From Photobacterium kishitanii (GTDB lineage: Bacteria; Pseudomonadota; Gammaproteobacteria; Enterobacterales; Vibrionaceae): a stretch of 64,000 bases of DNA. The notes below the pieces were generated by a model, which was given only the letters and a program-made list of their open reading frames with translations, ran no database searches and was not told the DNA's origin. Below, one piece after another: positions 37,519 to 45,996 of the stretch. The translations under genes were made by a program, and so were the position numbers. Position 1 is the first letter of the stretch. Each line of letters opens with the position of its first letter. The stretch is from the NCBI RefSeq assembly GCF_003026355.1, contig NZ_PYON01000007.1:162405-226404 (forward strand), in the 5' to 3' direction.

Positions 37519-37992
37519 ATGAAAAAAAGCACATTGCTTGTTATATGTGTGCTGAGTGCATTGTCATTTAGTTCGGTATCGTTAGTTGCACAAGCGAATG
37601 ATCGCCCAACAACATTGCCGAGTGAGCGCTCAGGGTTACAAATATGGAATAAAGAAACCGTGTACACCAAAGGTGATAGTGCGCGTTATTTAGGACGATT
37701 ATGGGTAGCGAAGTGGTGGACACAAGGTGATCGTCCTCAGCGTGATAATGAATCTGGTCCGTGGACGTTAGTTCGCCTGATTGATAACGATAATAACCCT
37801 ATTAAACCCAATAATTTTAAGGTAACCCGTTATCGTGCAGGGGTGAAATACAGTGCTGGCGATAGAGTACGGATGCCTAATGGTAATGTTTATCGTTGTC
37901 GTGATTGGCCGGCAACACCGTGGTGTGAGCTAGAAGGTTATGCACCAGGTAAAACACAACACTGGCGTGATGCATGGTCACGAGTAAATTAA
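37519..37992 (+). CDS. Secreted protein of two CBM5/12-type modules
   Basis: This 157-residue exported protein has a signal peptide (about 1-27, cut after AQA). Module 1 (about 42-90) has the chitin-binding pattern YTKGDSARYLGRLWVAKWWTQ. Module 2 (about 105-157) has YSAGDRVRMPNGNVYRC and WPATPWC, then YAPG and a terminal W-AW. There is no catalytic domain. The same two modules in the same order form the C-terminal tail of the M66 mucinase at 55405-58662. It should bind chitin or GlcNAc-containing glycans outside the cell. Confidence 0.78.
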   Translation: MKKSTLLVICVLSALSFSSVSLVAQANDRPTTLPSERSGLQIWNKETVYTKGDSARYLGRLWVAKWWTQGDRPQRDNESGPWTLVRLIDNDNNPIKPNNFKVTRYRAGVKYSAGDRVRMPNGNVYRCRDWPATPWCELEGYAPGKTQHWRDAWSRVN

Positions 37993-37996
37993 TACC

Positions 37997-38024
37997 GAGT
38001 ATCTGCTGAGTAAAGCAGATACTC
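37997..38024. terminator. Hairpin between convergent genes
   Basis: GAGTATCTGCT and AGCAGATACTC form a perfect 11-bp stem with a GAGTAA loop between the CBM gene and the ytfL-like gene. There is no strong T run, so terminator activity is only likely. Confidence 0.55.
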
Positions 38025-38035
38025 ATGAGTGAGTG

Positions 38036-39358
38036 TTATTGCTCTGGTTGAGATGAGACTAATGGGTAGACATTCACTTTCTCAATACGGTTGTGCTCAA
38101 TAGTAAGAATTTCAAATCGCCAATGTTGCCAATCGATAACATCGCCACTTTGTGGAAGTCCACCTTTGATCCACATCAACATTCCATTTAATGTTTGATA
38201 ACCATTTTGATCTTCATCAGGCAATTTTTTTAAATCTAATAAATCTTTAACGACAGTAATGGGGATCAGACCATCAAGATGCCAATGGTTATCATTTATT
38301 TTTTGGGACCATACATCAGTCGGATCTTGTGTTGTGAATTTACCAGTTAAAGCTTCTAGAATATCTTGTGGTGTGACGATACCTTGAATATCACCATATT
38401 CATCAACCACAAAAGCTATTTCAGTTCCTGAGTCTTGAAACATTTCAAGTAAGTCAGTACCGGTCCATGTTTCGGGGATAAATAGCGGTTGAGTAATATA
38501 ATCAACTATATTTTTGGCATCATCGCTGCGATTATCAAGTTCAAATCGCAATAATTGCTTAGCAGTTATTGTACCTTTAACATCGTCAACAGTATGGCGA
38601 CAAACCGGTAAACATGAAAAAGGACTCGCAAGTAATTTTTGCTGATAGCTTTCAACAGCATGGTCGAGATCAAGATAACTAATATCATTTCTTGGCGTCA
38701 TCATTGATGAAACTTTACGATCATCAAAATGGAAAACATTCCGAACCATGGTATGTTCCTGCTGGTGAATAATACCAGTTTGAGATCCTTCAGTTATAAT
38801 TGCTTTAATGTCTTCTTCCGTTAAATGGTTACTATTAGTGGTACTTTTGCTAAACACTTTTAGGAATAACTCTGTTGAGCCAGCTAATAAGATAATAAAA
38901 GGACGTGATAATAGGGACAAAAATGCAATAGGACGAGCAACACGTAATGCTAATGGCTCAGCATTAACTTGTGCATAGCGTTTAGGGATTAACTCACCAA
39001 TAACAATAGAGAAATAAGTGATAATAACCACTGCAATAATAGTTGCTGAAACCGATGCTGTATGTGCTTGCACACCGAGTGCAGTTAACCATGAAGAAAT
39101 AGGTCCGGCTAGAGCGGCTTCACCGATAACACCATTTAATATCCCGATGATAGTTATACCAATTTGGATAGTGGATAAAAAAGTGGTTGGCTTATTGGCT
39201 AATTTTAGGGCTGTTATCGCAGATGGATCGCCATCATCAGCAAGAACTTGGAGACGATTTTTTCGTGATGTGACTAACGCTATTTCTGACATAGCAAACC
39301 AGCCATTCAGAATAACTAAAAATACAAGAATTGCGATACTCATTAAAACTCCTAACAA
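38036..39358 (-). CDS. CNNM/CorC-type membrane protein (YtfL/PaeA family)
   Basis: This is a 440-residue protein with a DUF21/CNNM membrane domain (about 1-190), two CBS domains (about 205-330) and a CorC/HlyC domain (about 345-425). The length and layout match E. coli YtfL (PaeA, 447), reported as a polyamine exporter; other members move Mg2+ or Co2+. The old name hemolysin is misleading. A good TTAGGAG precedes the ATG. A 9-bp inverted repeat (AATAGGCGA...TCGCCTATT) lies in its leader at 39362-39423. Confidence 0.8.
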   Translation of the reverse strand: MLGVLMSIAILVFLVILNGWFAMSEIALVTSRKNRLQVLADDGDPSAITALKLANKPTTFLSTIQIGITIIGILNGVIGEAALAGPISSWLTALGVQAHTASVSATIIAVVIITYFSIVIGELIPKRYAQVNAEPLALRVARPIAFLSLLSRPFIILLAGSTELFLKVFSKSTTNSNHLTEEDIKAIITEGSQTGIIHQQEHTMVRNVFHFDDRKVSSMMTPRNDISYLDLDHAVESYQQKLLASPFSCLPVCRHTVDDVKGTITAKQLLRFELDNRSDDAKNIVDYITQPLFIPETWTGTDLLEMFQDSGTEIAFVVDEYGDIQGIVTPQDILEALTGKFTTQDPTDVWSQKINDNHWHLDGLIPITVVKDLLDLKKLPDEDQNGYQTLNGMLMWIKGGLPQSGDVIDWQHWRFEILTIEHNRIEKVNVYPLVSSQPEQ

Positions 39359-39361
39359 TAC

Positions 39362-39423
39362 AATAGGCGAATTTACGATGAGAATCGATAAATAAGTCCG
39401 CCAAATAGGGTGAATCGCCTATT
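39362..39423 (-). promoter_or_regulatory. Inverted repeat in the ytfL-like leader
   Basis: AATAGGCGA (39362-39370) and TCGCCTATT (39415-39423) can pair across 44 bases just ahead of the Shine-Dalgarno of the minus-strand gene. It could be an RNA element or a chance repeat; it matches no metal riboswitch I know. Confidence 0.3.
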
Positions 39424-39601
39424 AGGCCACTTCAATTTTCATTATAACTCGCATGTGAAAATACGAAATCCACATTTCAGTTAAATAATTTATTATATTT
39501 GAAACAGCGTCATAATTTAGCGTGATAAGCCAAATCAAGATTAAATAGTTAATATAAAAATAGACAAATAATAATGAAAACCAAATAGGGCGAGGGCACA
39601 A

Positions 39602-40030
39602 ATGAAAAAGTTATGGATAATAAGTGGGTTATTGGTATCAAGTTCAGTCATGGCGACGACACAAACAACAAAGATAGACTGCGACAATGCTTATACCACA
39701 CTTGAAATAAACCAATGTGCAGAAGATAAATTTGATGCGGCTAATCAACAGCTACAACGATACTTAATCCAAAGTATCCAACAAAATAATACCGATAAAC
39801 CACTTGTTGAAGCAATAAAAATGGCGCAAAAGCAGTGGCTTCAGTATCGAGATGCTGAATGTAGTGCGGTATACACACAGTGGCAACAAGGGACTATTCG
39901 TGGTGTCATGGCATTATCTTGTAAATTAGCATTAACCCAACAACGGACATTGACGTTATGGGAAAATTATCTACGGCCAATGGACAGCAGTACGGCTATA
40001 TTGCCTAAACCAATTGTCGATGCAGACTAA
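39602..40030 (+). CDS. LprI-family (DUF1311) periplasmic protein
   Basis: This 142-residue exported protein has a signal peptide (1-18) and an LprI domain with conserved cysteines: DCDNAYTTLEINQCAEDKFDAAN, WLQYRDAECSAVY and LSCKLALTQQRT. The four cysteines likely form two disulfides. The family includes a mycobacterial lysozyme inhibitor, but most members have no proven role. It stands alone; the hairpin that follows suits the opposite strand better. Confidence 0.82.
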   Translation: MKKLWIISGLLVSSSVMATTQTTKIDCDNAYTTLEINQCAEDKFDAANQQLQRYLIQSIQQNNTDKPLVEAIKMAQKQWLQYRDAECSAVYTQWQQGTIRGVMALSCKLALTQQRTLTLWENYLRPMDSSTAILPKPIVDAD

Positions 40031-40058
40031 TTTATTATTTTATCAATGCCAATAAAAA

Positions 40059-40083
40059 AGGCCTCCTAGTATACTGGAGGCCT
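40059..40083 (-). terminator. Terminator reading on the minus strand (left over from dmsC)
   Basis: AGGCCTCC and GGAGGCCT pair around TAGTATACT. The T run lies on the minus-strand exit side (six A before the stem on the plus strand), so it is built to end transcription arriving from the dmsC remnant at 40122, not the LprI gene. Confidence 0.7.
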
Positions 40084-40121
40084 AAAGTTAAGCTGTATAA
40101 GTTTATATGATAAAGGCTATA

Positions 40122-40301
40122 TTACACACCAACGGTCATATGGAGCCTGTAAAAAATACCACGACTAGTGAGATCGGCTAATAGTATAAAAATTATACTC
40201 AACAGCATGGTAAATAGTATTGGCCGTGCTTTAATCCGTCGTGGAATAAACCAATAAATAATTGCTGCAAACACGAAGGTTATTCGTACCGTAGCACGCT
40301 C
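40122..40301 (-). pseudogene. 3' remnant of a dmsC-like DMSO reductase anchor gene
   Basis: The last 50 to 60 codons read RITFVFAAIIYWFIPRR, a hydrophobic helix, then a C-terminus RGIFYRLHMTVGV that I recognise, from memory, as the end of DmsC/NrfD-like quinol anchors. An open frame continues upstream to 40394, but that part is antisense to the ferredoxin remnant and is not DmsC. No dmsA or dmsB is present. The gene is reduced to its 3' end, with its terminator still in place. Confidence 0.55.
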
Positions 40302-40494
40302 ACTGACAGCATTAGATGAGGCTTTATTTGTTGAACTGTGCAGTAGCTGTAAAGCGTGTGAACGGCAGTGTCCACAACAAGCACTGGTGATCAAAGATAA
40401 TCAACAACCACAATTAGACCATCGTCGCTGTGATGGTTGTGGTTTATGTCGTGGCAGTTGTTATATTGGTGCGGTGACATTGAGTCTCGATTGA
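40258..40494 (+). pseudogene. 3' remnant of a NapF-like 4Fe-4S ferredoxin gene
   Basis: A plus-strand frame from 40258 to the TGA at 40494 encodes DEALFVELCSSCKACERQCP and later RRCDGCGLCRGSC: two 4Fe-4S cysteine motifs as in NapF-type ferredoxins. No start codon exists in the frame; the upstream in-frame stop at 40255 falls within the dmsC remnant. Cysteine spacing is intact, so the loss of the 5' end is recent or the frame still has a use. Overlaps the dmsC remnant on the opposite strand by a few dozen bases. Confidence 0.6.
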
Positions 40495-40654
40495 GTAAAT
40501 TGCCATCATTATTTGTGATGAGTATCTCTTTATGGTGGTGTTTACCCTCTATTGATTACATATATTTTTGCATCTCATCTCTTTCTTCACGAATTCTTCA
40601 CGCTTATGGTTATAAAGTTACTCCAACGAAAGAGCTTTGGATGCTTATAACCCC

Positions 40655-41296
40655 ATGAACAACAAATTATTATTACCGTTAGCTTTACTATGTTCACCAG
40701 TATTTGCTGGGCCATATGTTGGTCTTGAAGTCGGTGCCGCATCAATTAACCATGATTTTAGTACTCATTTTAGTACTGATGTTAAAACAGTTACGCCAAG
40801 CAATTCATCAACGACATTTGGTGGTTTTGTTGGTTATCGTAGTAATAATATTGGTATTGAGCTGGGCTATAAGCAATTTGAATTAGAAGGCTCAACCAGT
40901 CAGCATTTTCCACTAGTAAATAATAATAGCTATACCCATGAAAGAGAGTGGGAAGCTGATATTAATGTAAAACAATTTAGTGTTAAGCCAGTTTATTTTT
41001 ATACGCTAACAGAAAAAGTACAATTAAAAGCAGGTGCTGGTATTACTTATACCCAATATGATTATTCATCATCAGTACAAGATGAATATGAGCACGTGTT
41101 AAATGATGATCTTGAATATAATGTGCCGCGTATTGGTGGCGAGAGCAAAAATAATAGCGAATTTGGTGTAATTGCAAGTATTGGTATTGATTATAACGTT
41201 TACCGTAATATCAATATTGGTGCAGCAATGGAGTACTATGTTGATAGTACTGCAAATGGCGGTAACGTAACTGTTAATACAACGTATTTCTTTTAA
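40655..41296 (+). CDS. Outer-membrane beta-barrel protein
   Basis: This exported protein has 213 residues from the ATG at 40655, with a short signal peptide ending in PVFA before GPYVGLEVGAA. It has alternating beta strands (GGFVGYRSNNIGIELGYKQF, KAGAGITYTQYDY, NINIGAAMEYY) and a C-terminal aromatic residue (TTYFF) typical of barrel insertion. It resembles OmpA-like or AcfA-like eight-strand barrels. A TTG start at 40637 with an AAGAG upstream is possible but would put an acidic stretch before the signal peptide. Confidence 0.75.
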   Translation: MNNKLLLPLALLCSPVFAGPYVGLEVGAASINHDFSTHFSTDVKTVTPSNSSTTFGGFVGYRSNNIGIELGYKQFELEGSTSQHFPLVNNNSYTHEREWEADINVKQFSVKPVYFYTLTEKVQLKAGAGITYTQYDYSSSVQDEYEHVLNDDLEYNVPRIGGESKNNSEFGVIASIGIDYNVYRNINIGAAMEYYVDSTANGGNVTVNTTYFF

Positions 41297-41383
41297 TACG
41301 TCATAAATAAATTTTCTATTAAATGTCATTATTGAATAGACATTTAATATTACCCATATATTAGATTAAGAAGTGATTAAATA

Positions 41384-41779
41384 ATGAAAAAGTCAATTTT
41401 ACTTGTTACGTTACTAGCTGCAATGACATCTACGGCAGCATTTGCTAATAACCAAGTTATTAATCAAGTTGCTCAACCACAGCAACAAGGTTTCTCTGGT
41501 CCAACGCATGGTATTGATACTGTTAAAGGTGCAGTAGAAGCTGGTATGTTTAGTGATGATACACCTGTAACATTAACAGGTTACTTAACTTCATCACTTG
41601 GTGGCGAGCATTACACCTTTACTGATGGTAGCGGCACTATGACGGTTGAAATTGATCATGACAAGTGGTTTGGCCTTCAAGTAACACCACAAACTAAAAT
41701 CACTATTCAAGGTGAAATCGATAAAGAATTTAACCATACTAAAATTGATGTTGATCATGTACGTTTAGCACAAAAATAA
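41384..41779 (+). CDS. ygiW: YgiW/YdeI-type periplasmic BOF-fold stress protein
   Basis: This 131-residue exported protein has a signal peptide (1-21, AFA cleavage) and an OB-like BOF domain: DDTPVTLTGYLTSSLGGEHYTFTDGSG and PQTKITIQGEIDKEFNHTKIDVDHV. E. coli YgiW and Salmonella VisP are implicated in stress and host response. It stands alone, with a strong terminator after it. The exact ligand is not evident from sequence. Confidence 0.85.
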   Translation: MKKSILLVTLLAAMTSTAAFANNQVINQVAQPQQQGFSGPTHGIDTVKGAVEAGMFSDDTPVTLTGYLTSSLGGEHYTFTDGSGTMTVEIDHDKWFGLQVTPQTKITIQGEIDKEFNHTKIDVDHVRLAQK

Positions 41780-41798
41780 TACACATTGATATATCAAT

Positions 41799-41832
41799 TA
41801 AGCCTAGTCTGTTATCAGACTAGGCTTTTTAG
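41799..41832 (+). terminator. Terminator after ygiW
   Basis: AAGCCTAGTCTG and CAGACTAGGCTT form a 12-bp stem with a TTAT loop and a T run. Confidence 0.9.
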
Positions 41833-41844
41833 TATTTATAAAAA

Positions 41845-41871
41845 TAAAAAACCCGAGCGGTAAAGCTCGGG
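41845..41871 (-). terminator. Terminator of the azlCD operon
   Basis: CCCGAGC and GCTCGGG pair around GGTAAA. On the minus strand the stem is followed by TTTTTTATTTTT, about 48 bases after the azlD stop. Confidence 0.85.
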
Positions 41872-41918
41872 AAAGAGAGAGTGTAACATTTATTATTATA
41901 GAGGGTCTGTAATATTAA

Positions 41919-42299
41919 TTAGCACATAAGGTGATGAAAAAAGTGCATCATAGGATCAAGGTAAGTTTGGAATAAAATTAATGAAATCAAACCACCAATT
42001 ACAACCCAAATAAGACCAAAGCGTAAACTAATCATTGTACAAACAATTGCTGCTAATAATTTAGGGTTTTCAAGATTAAAAGCAAAGTTAGAACCTTTTC
42101 CTAAAATTTCAACTGCAATAATCGCGGGTAAGACGGTAACAGGAACAAAGCGTAATGTTTTCTTAAATCGCTCTGACATATTAAAGCGACCAGCCATACC
42201 AATGACAGCAAAACGAATAATAAAAGTCGCGGCAATCATCGCTAATGATAAATAAAGAACATAATCATTGTCTAAAGCAATATGTGCGTGAGTATGCAT
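41919..42299 (-). CDS. azlD: AzlD-type branched-chain amino-acid export subunit
   Basis: This small membrane protein has 126 residues and four predicted helices. It contains LRFVPVTVLPAIIAVEIL, the typical AzlD core. AzlD pairs with AzlC to export branched-chain amino acids or analogues. It starts 14 bases after azlC ends, with AAGGAT before the ATG. Substrate is assigned by family only. Confidence 0.85.
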   Translation of the reverse strand: MHTHAHIALDNDYVLYLSLAMIAATFIIRFAVIGMAGRFNMSERFKKTLRFVPVTVLPAIIAVEILGKGSNFAFNLENPKLLAAIVCTMISLRFGLIWVVIGGLISLILFQTYLDPMMHFFHHLMC

Positions 42300-42313
42300 G
42301 GTTATGATCCTTA

Positions 42314-43102
42314 TTATTTATTTATAGTAGTTGTTGATGAAAGAGTCTGTTGGTATTGCTGCTCGTCAGCTAATTCTTGCAAGATTACTTTTTTTGCTTC
42401 TGCTTTAAGTTCAGCTTCCATTTTTTCTGTTGAAATATCCATTTTGTAGCCAGCGAAAACACCAACGATTGCTGCAATAACAAGACCTAAAGAATAAGGT
42501 AATCCTGATAATAAAATACCAGTTACAGTTGCAATAACAGCAGCGACAATACATTCGCGCTTTTTCACTTGTGGGATAACAATCGCAATAAAGGCAGCGA
42601 CCATCGCAAAATCTAGACCATAATCGGCAATGTGTGGGAATGAAGAACCAATCATTGCGCCACAGAAATCAGCGACTACCCAGTTAACCCAAAAACCAAA
42701 CATTGCTGCTAAATAAAACCATTTACGGCCTGGCTTTTCTAATTTCATCTCGCCAATGGTTGCTGCATACACTTCATCGGTTAAACCATATGACATCAAC
42801 ATCCGTGTTGGCATGTTGTATTCTTTTACATATTCAGATAATGAGGCGCTATAAAGAATGTGGCGTAAATTAATCACAAAGGTGGTGACGAAAATAACAA
42901 TAATTTCTGTTGATGATTGTACTAAGCCAAGCGCTACCATTTGTGCAGATCCTGCAAAAACAGTTAATGACCATAATGTACTTTGTAGAACAGACATACC
43001 GGCATTAATACTTATCGCACCAACAATGAAGGAGAAAGGAAACGCCCCCACGCAGAGAGGAAAGATAGCTTTTAGTCCTGCTTGTATTAATTGTTTCTTC
43101 AT
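42314..43102 (-). CDS. azlC: AzlC-type branched-chain amino-acid export subunit
   Basis: This 262-residue membrane protein has about eight helices. It shows FPLCVGAFPFSFIVGAISI at the start and WSLTVFAGSAQMVAL and NLRHILYSASL in the core, the AzlC/YgaZ signatures. A charged 40-residue C-terminal tail (STEKMEAELKAEAKK...) is longer than in many homologues. It is divergent from ridA-cyuA, across a 326-base region with inverted TTTGTGCAA/TTGCACAAA sites. Co-regulation with the cysteine module is an inference. Confidence 0.87.
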   Translation of the reverse strand: MKKQLIQAGLKAIFPLCVGAFPFSFIVGAISINAGMSVLQSTLWSLTVFAGSAQMVALGLVQSSTEIIVIFVTTFVINLRHILYSASLSEYVKEYNMPTRMLMSYGLTDEVYAATIGEMKLEKPGRKWFYLAAMFGFWVNWVVADFCGAMIGSSFPHIADYGLDFAMVAAFIAIVIPQVKKRECIVAAVIATVTGILLSGLPYSLGLVIAAIVGVFAGYKMDISTEKMEAELKAEAKKVILQELADEQQYQQTLSSTTTINK

Positions 43103-43428
43103 GAGCGGCCTACTTTAATTATTGTGTCTAATTCAAAAATAATTGCAGAAAATAAGTCTGCGCTATTTTTTTGCTATTTTGTTTTGTGCAAATATATTTG
43201 ATTTAAATGGCTTTTGCAATTAAAGCTATGGTGGTTACACGATACGAATTGGCTGTTTTTAGTTATTTTATTGAAAACATATCGCTTAACCCCTGATTAC
43301 TAACAACTTAATGCTATTATTTTAAAGTTGGAATTTATGATCTCAATAATGGTTGCAAATAAAGTTGCACAAATTTATGTTTGAAGGTTAAACTAAATTT
43401 GAATTTTAGATAAGAAGAGATAAAAAAC
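43103..43428. promoter_or_regulatory. Divergent azlCD / ridA-cyuA control region
   Basis: The 326 bases contain TTTGTGCAA at 43183-43191 and its exact reverse complement TTGCACAAA at 43365-43373, plus a related TTGCAAAT at 43353-43360. They could be sites for the YheO-like regulator or an Lrp-type protein. No gene is seen. Confidence 0.4.
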
Positions 43429-43809
43429 ATGTCAAAAGTAATCACATCAAAAAAAGCACCTGACGCAATCGGTCCTTATTCTCATGGTAATACATTTGGT
43501 GACTTGATTTTTACATCAGGCCAACTACCTGTATGTAAAGAGAAAGGTGGCATTGTTGATGGTGGTGTTGCTAATCAATCTCGTCAATCTCTAGAAAACT
43601 TACGTTCAGTTATTGAGGCTGGCGGTGGTGATATGGACACCGTTCTTAAAACTACATGCTACTTAGCAAACATTGAGGACTTTGCTGCTTTTAATGCGGT
43701 TTATGCTGAGTTCTTTAAAACAGAATGTCCGGCACGTAGTTGTTTTGCTGTTAAAGATTTACCAATGGGTGCATTGGTTGAAGTTGAAGCAATTGCATAC
43801 CGTAAGTAA
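43429..43809 (+). CDS. ridA: RidA enamine/imine deaminase
   Basis: This 126-residue YjgF/YER057c/UK114 protein forms trimers and hydrolyses reactive enamines such as 2-aminoacrylate. The conserved arginine is R103 in CPARSCFAV, and GPYSHG at 15-20 and FTSGQLPV are typical. It lies 52 bases before an L-cysteine desulfidase whose reaction yields 2-aminoacrylate, so it is likely a pathway-specific RidA copy rather than the housekeeping one. Confidence 0.92.
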   Translation: MSKVITSKKAPDAIGPYSHGNTFGDLIFTSGQLPVCKEKGGIVDGGVANQSRQSLENLRSVIEAGGGDMDTVLKTTCYLANIEDFAAFNAVYAEFFKTECPARSCFAVKDLPMGALVEVEAIAYRK

Positions 43810-43861
43810 CTCACTCATAAAATAATAATTAAAATAATTAGCATCAAGAAGGGTCATCAAT

Positions 43862-45151
43862 ATGAATACACAATGGAAGCAATACAAAAAAATCATTAAT
43901 ACTGTAGTTAAGCCAGCATTTGGTTGTACTGAGCCTATTTCAGCAGCATATGCGTCAGCAGTCGTTGCTCAACTACTTGGTCAGGAAGTTGAAGAATTAA
44001 CGGTTCAGGTTTCAGACAACTTGTATAAGAACTCAATGGGTGTGTTTGTTCCAGGTACAGGTAAGATTGGTTTGTTAATTGCTTCTGCTGTGGGTGCAAT
44101 TGGTGGTAATCCTGACGGTGGTTTGGAAGTTCTAGTTGATATTACTCCTGAAGATGTAGAAAAAGCACAGCAACTTATTGATGCAGGTAAGGTTCATGCT
44201 GGCCGTAAAGATGTTGAAGAGTTTATTTACTGTTATGCGGAAGCAAAAGCAGGCGGCAACATTGCAACTGTTGAAATTAGTGGTGGTCATACGCAAATCA
44301 TCAAAAAGACCCTCAATGGTGAAGTTGTGTATGATACAACGACATTAAATGGGTGTGAACAGCAGCAAAAATCAACGGCTTCTGTGTGTGATGATATTGA
44401 TATTTCTATTGCTGGTATTTATGAGTTTGCGACGCAAGCCGATTTTTCAGATATTGAATTTATTCTAAAAGCTCGTGAGTTAACTGTCGCGCTTTCTAAT
44501 GAAGGTTTAGATAATGAATACGGTCTGCAAGTTGGCCGTACCTATCTAAAAAATATCGAAAATGGTCTATTAGGTGATGGTCTAGCTAATCGTGCAGTGA
44601 TGCGCTCAGCTTCTGCATCTGATGCACGTATGGGAGGCGCTAAATTACCAGCAATGAGTAATTATGGTAGTGGTAACCAAGGTATTTGTGCTTCTATGCC
44701 TGTAATTGTATTTGCTGAACATTGCAAAGCAAGTGATGAGCAGTTAGCCCGAGCGCTGGTTATGAGTCACTTAGGTGCGATTTACATGAAATCTTTCTAC
44801 CCACCGCTATCACCATTCTGCGGCTGTGCAGTTACTAGTTCGGCTGCATCAATGGCGATGACTTACCTACAAGGTGGCTCATTTGAGCAAATTTGTTTTG
44901 CTATCCAAAATACACTTAGTGATACCACTGGTATGTTCTGTGATGGTGCTAAGTCAACGTGTGCGATGAAAGTAAAAAGTTCAACAAGTTCTGCTGTTAT
45001 GAGTTCACTGATGGCGATTGATAACCATGAAGCCCATGCTCAAGGTATTATTGCAAATGACGTTGAAACAACGATTCGTAACGTAGGTCGAATGGTAACT
45101 GAAGGCATGGTAGATACGGATAGAACGATCATTAATATTATGTCAGCTTAA
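43862..45151 (+). CDS. cyuA: L-cysteine desulfidase (CyuA/YhaM, UPF0597 family)
   Basis: This is a 429-residue iron-sulfur enzyme related to serine dehydratase alpha chain; E. coli CyuA has 436. Conserved cysteines that can hold the [4Fe-4S] cluster are C22 (FGCTEP), C320 and C322 ([10 protein letters not shown]), and C360 and C367 (FCDGAKSTC). It converts L-cysteine to pyruvate, ammonia and sulfide via 2-aminoacrylate. It lies in an operon with ridA and is followed by a terminator and the YheO-like regulator. Confidence 0.87.
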   Translation: MNTQWKQYKKIINTVVKPAFGCTEPISAAYASAVVAQLLGQEVEELTVQVSDNLYKNSMGVFVPGTGKIGLLIASAVGAIGGNPDGGLEVLVDITPEDVEKAQQLIDAGKVHAGRKDVEEFIYCYAEAKAGGNIATVEISGGHTQIIKKTLNGEVVYDTTTLNGCEQQQKSTASVCDDIDISIAGIYEFATQADFSDIEFILKARELTVALSNEGLDNEYGLQVGRTYLKNIENGLLGDGLANRAVMRSASASDARMGGAKLPAMSNYGSGNQGICASMPVIVFAEHCKASDEQLARALVMSHLGAIYMKSFYPPLSPFCGCAVTSSAASMAMTYLQGGSFEQICFAIQNTLSDTTGMFCDGAKSTCAMKVKSSTSSAVMSSLMAIDNHEAHAQGIIANDVETTIRNVGRMVTEGMVDTDRTIINIMSA

Positions 45152-45162
45152 TTACAGCGACT

Positions 45163-45219
45163 TAACCGCCTAACTGATATCAATTCATGAAAGTGGATAA
45201 TGTCAGGGGCGGTTTTTTT
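45163..45219 (+). terminator. Terminator after cyuA
   Basis: AACCGCC and GGCGGTT pair at the base, with CTGATAT/ATGTCAG extending the stem, then a T run. The long arm makes it a large hairpin. Confidence 0.75.
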
Positions 45220-45249
45220 GTATCTATAATTTAACTAAGAGGCTTATGA

Positions 45250-45915
45250 ATGTTATTAAGGAAATTAACTTCAAGCGATTATCATATTTTACAGGCCATT
45301 GAAAATATTGTTGATGGTATTGCCGCAATGCGAGGTGAACATACTGAAGTTCTACTTCACAGCTTAGATATTCGTAATCCATCAATAATGAAAATTGCTA
45401 ATGGCCATATTACAGGGCGTGAAGTAGGTGCGCCCATTACTAATCTTGCTTTGATTAAGCTTAATGAAGGTAAAGATATTTCAGATGCTTATGTTACTAA
45501 ATGCCCTGATGGTAAAACATTACATTCTATTACTACTATTATTCGTAACCATCAACAACATCCTATTGGCATGCTATGTGTAAATACTAATTTAGACGCG
45601 CCTTTTCAATCAATGATTCAGTCACTCTTGCCTAATATTGCCCCTAATAATGATCATGGATTCACACCAGAAACGTTTGCCCGCAATAATGATGAAATGA
45701 TGCATAGTGCTATTGAGTCTATTCGTGACCAAGTGATGAATGACGATGATATTCCACCGTCAAAGAAAAGTCGTGAGATTGTTACGCGTTTAAATGAGCT
45801 CAGTATTTTTGATTTAAAAGACAGTGCTCAGATCACAGCTCAAGGTTTACATATTTCGATACATACTGTTTATCGATACTTACGTGAATTACGCCATCAT
45901 GAAGCACTACATTAA
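45250..45915 (+). CDS. YheO/DauR-type PAS-HTH transcriptional regulator
   Basis: This 221-residue protein has an N-terminal YheO-like PAS domain (about 10-120: GEHTEVLLHSLDIRNPSI, GREVGAPITN, PIGMLCVNTNLD) and a C-terminal helix-turn-helix (about 165-218: ITAQGLHISIHTVYRYLRELR). Relatives such as DauR control amino-acid catabolism. Its position after ridA-cyuA suggests it regulates that operon or azlCD. An AGAGG lies seven bases before the ATG. Effector unknown. Confidence 0.83.
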   Translation: MLLRKLTSSDYHILQAIENIVDGIAAMRGEHTEVLLHSLDIRNPSIMKIANGHITGREVGAPITNLALIKLNEGKDISDAYVTKCPDGKTLHSITTIIRNHQQHPIGMLCVNTNLDAPFQSMIQSLLPNIAPNNDHGFTPETFARNNDEMMHSAIESIRDQVMNDDDIPPSKKSREIVTRLNELSIFDLKDSAQITAQGLHISIHTVYRYLRELRHHEALH

Positions 45916-45930
45916 TATGGTGGTTATCAT

Positions 45931-45970
45931 AAAAAGCCGTAGCATTAAAAAATAATGCTACGGCTTTTTT
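45931..45970. terminator. Bidirectional terminator between the regulator and the permease
   Basis: AAAAAGCCGTAGCATT and AATGCTACGGCTTTTT form a 16-bp stem with a short A/T loop. T runs on both sides serve both convergent genes. Confidence 0.92.
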
Positions 45971-45996
45971 AATATCATCACATTATAGAATAGCGA

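Noticed and set aside
40302..40394. 5' part of the 90-residue minus-strand frame containing the dmsC end
   Set aside because: These first 30 or so codons are antisense to the ferredoxin cysteine motifs and are not DmsC-like; only the 3' part is a remnant gene.
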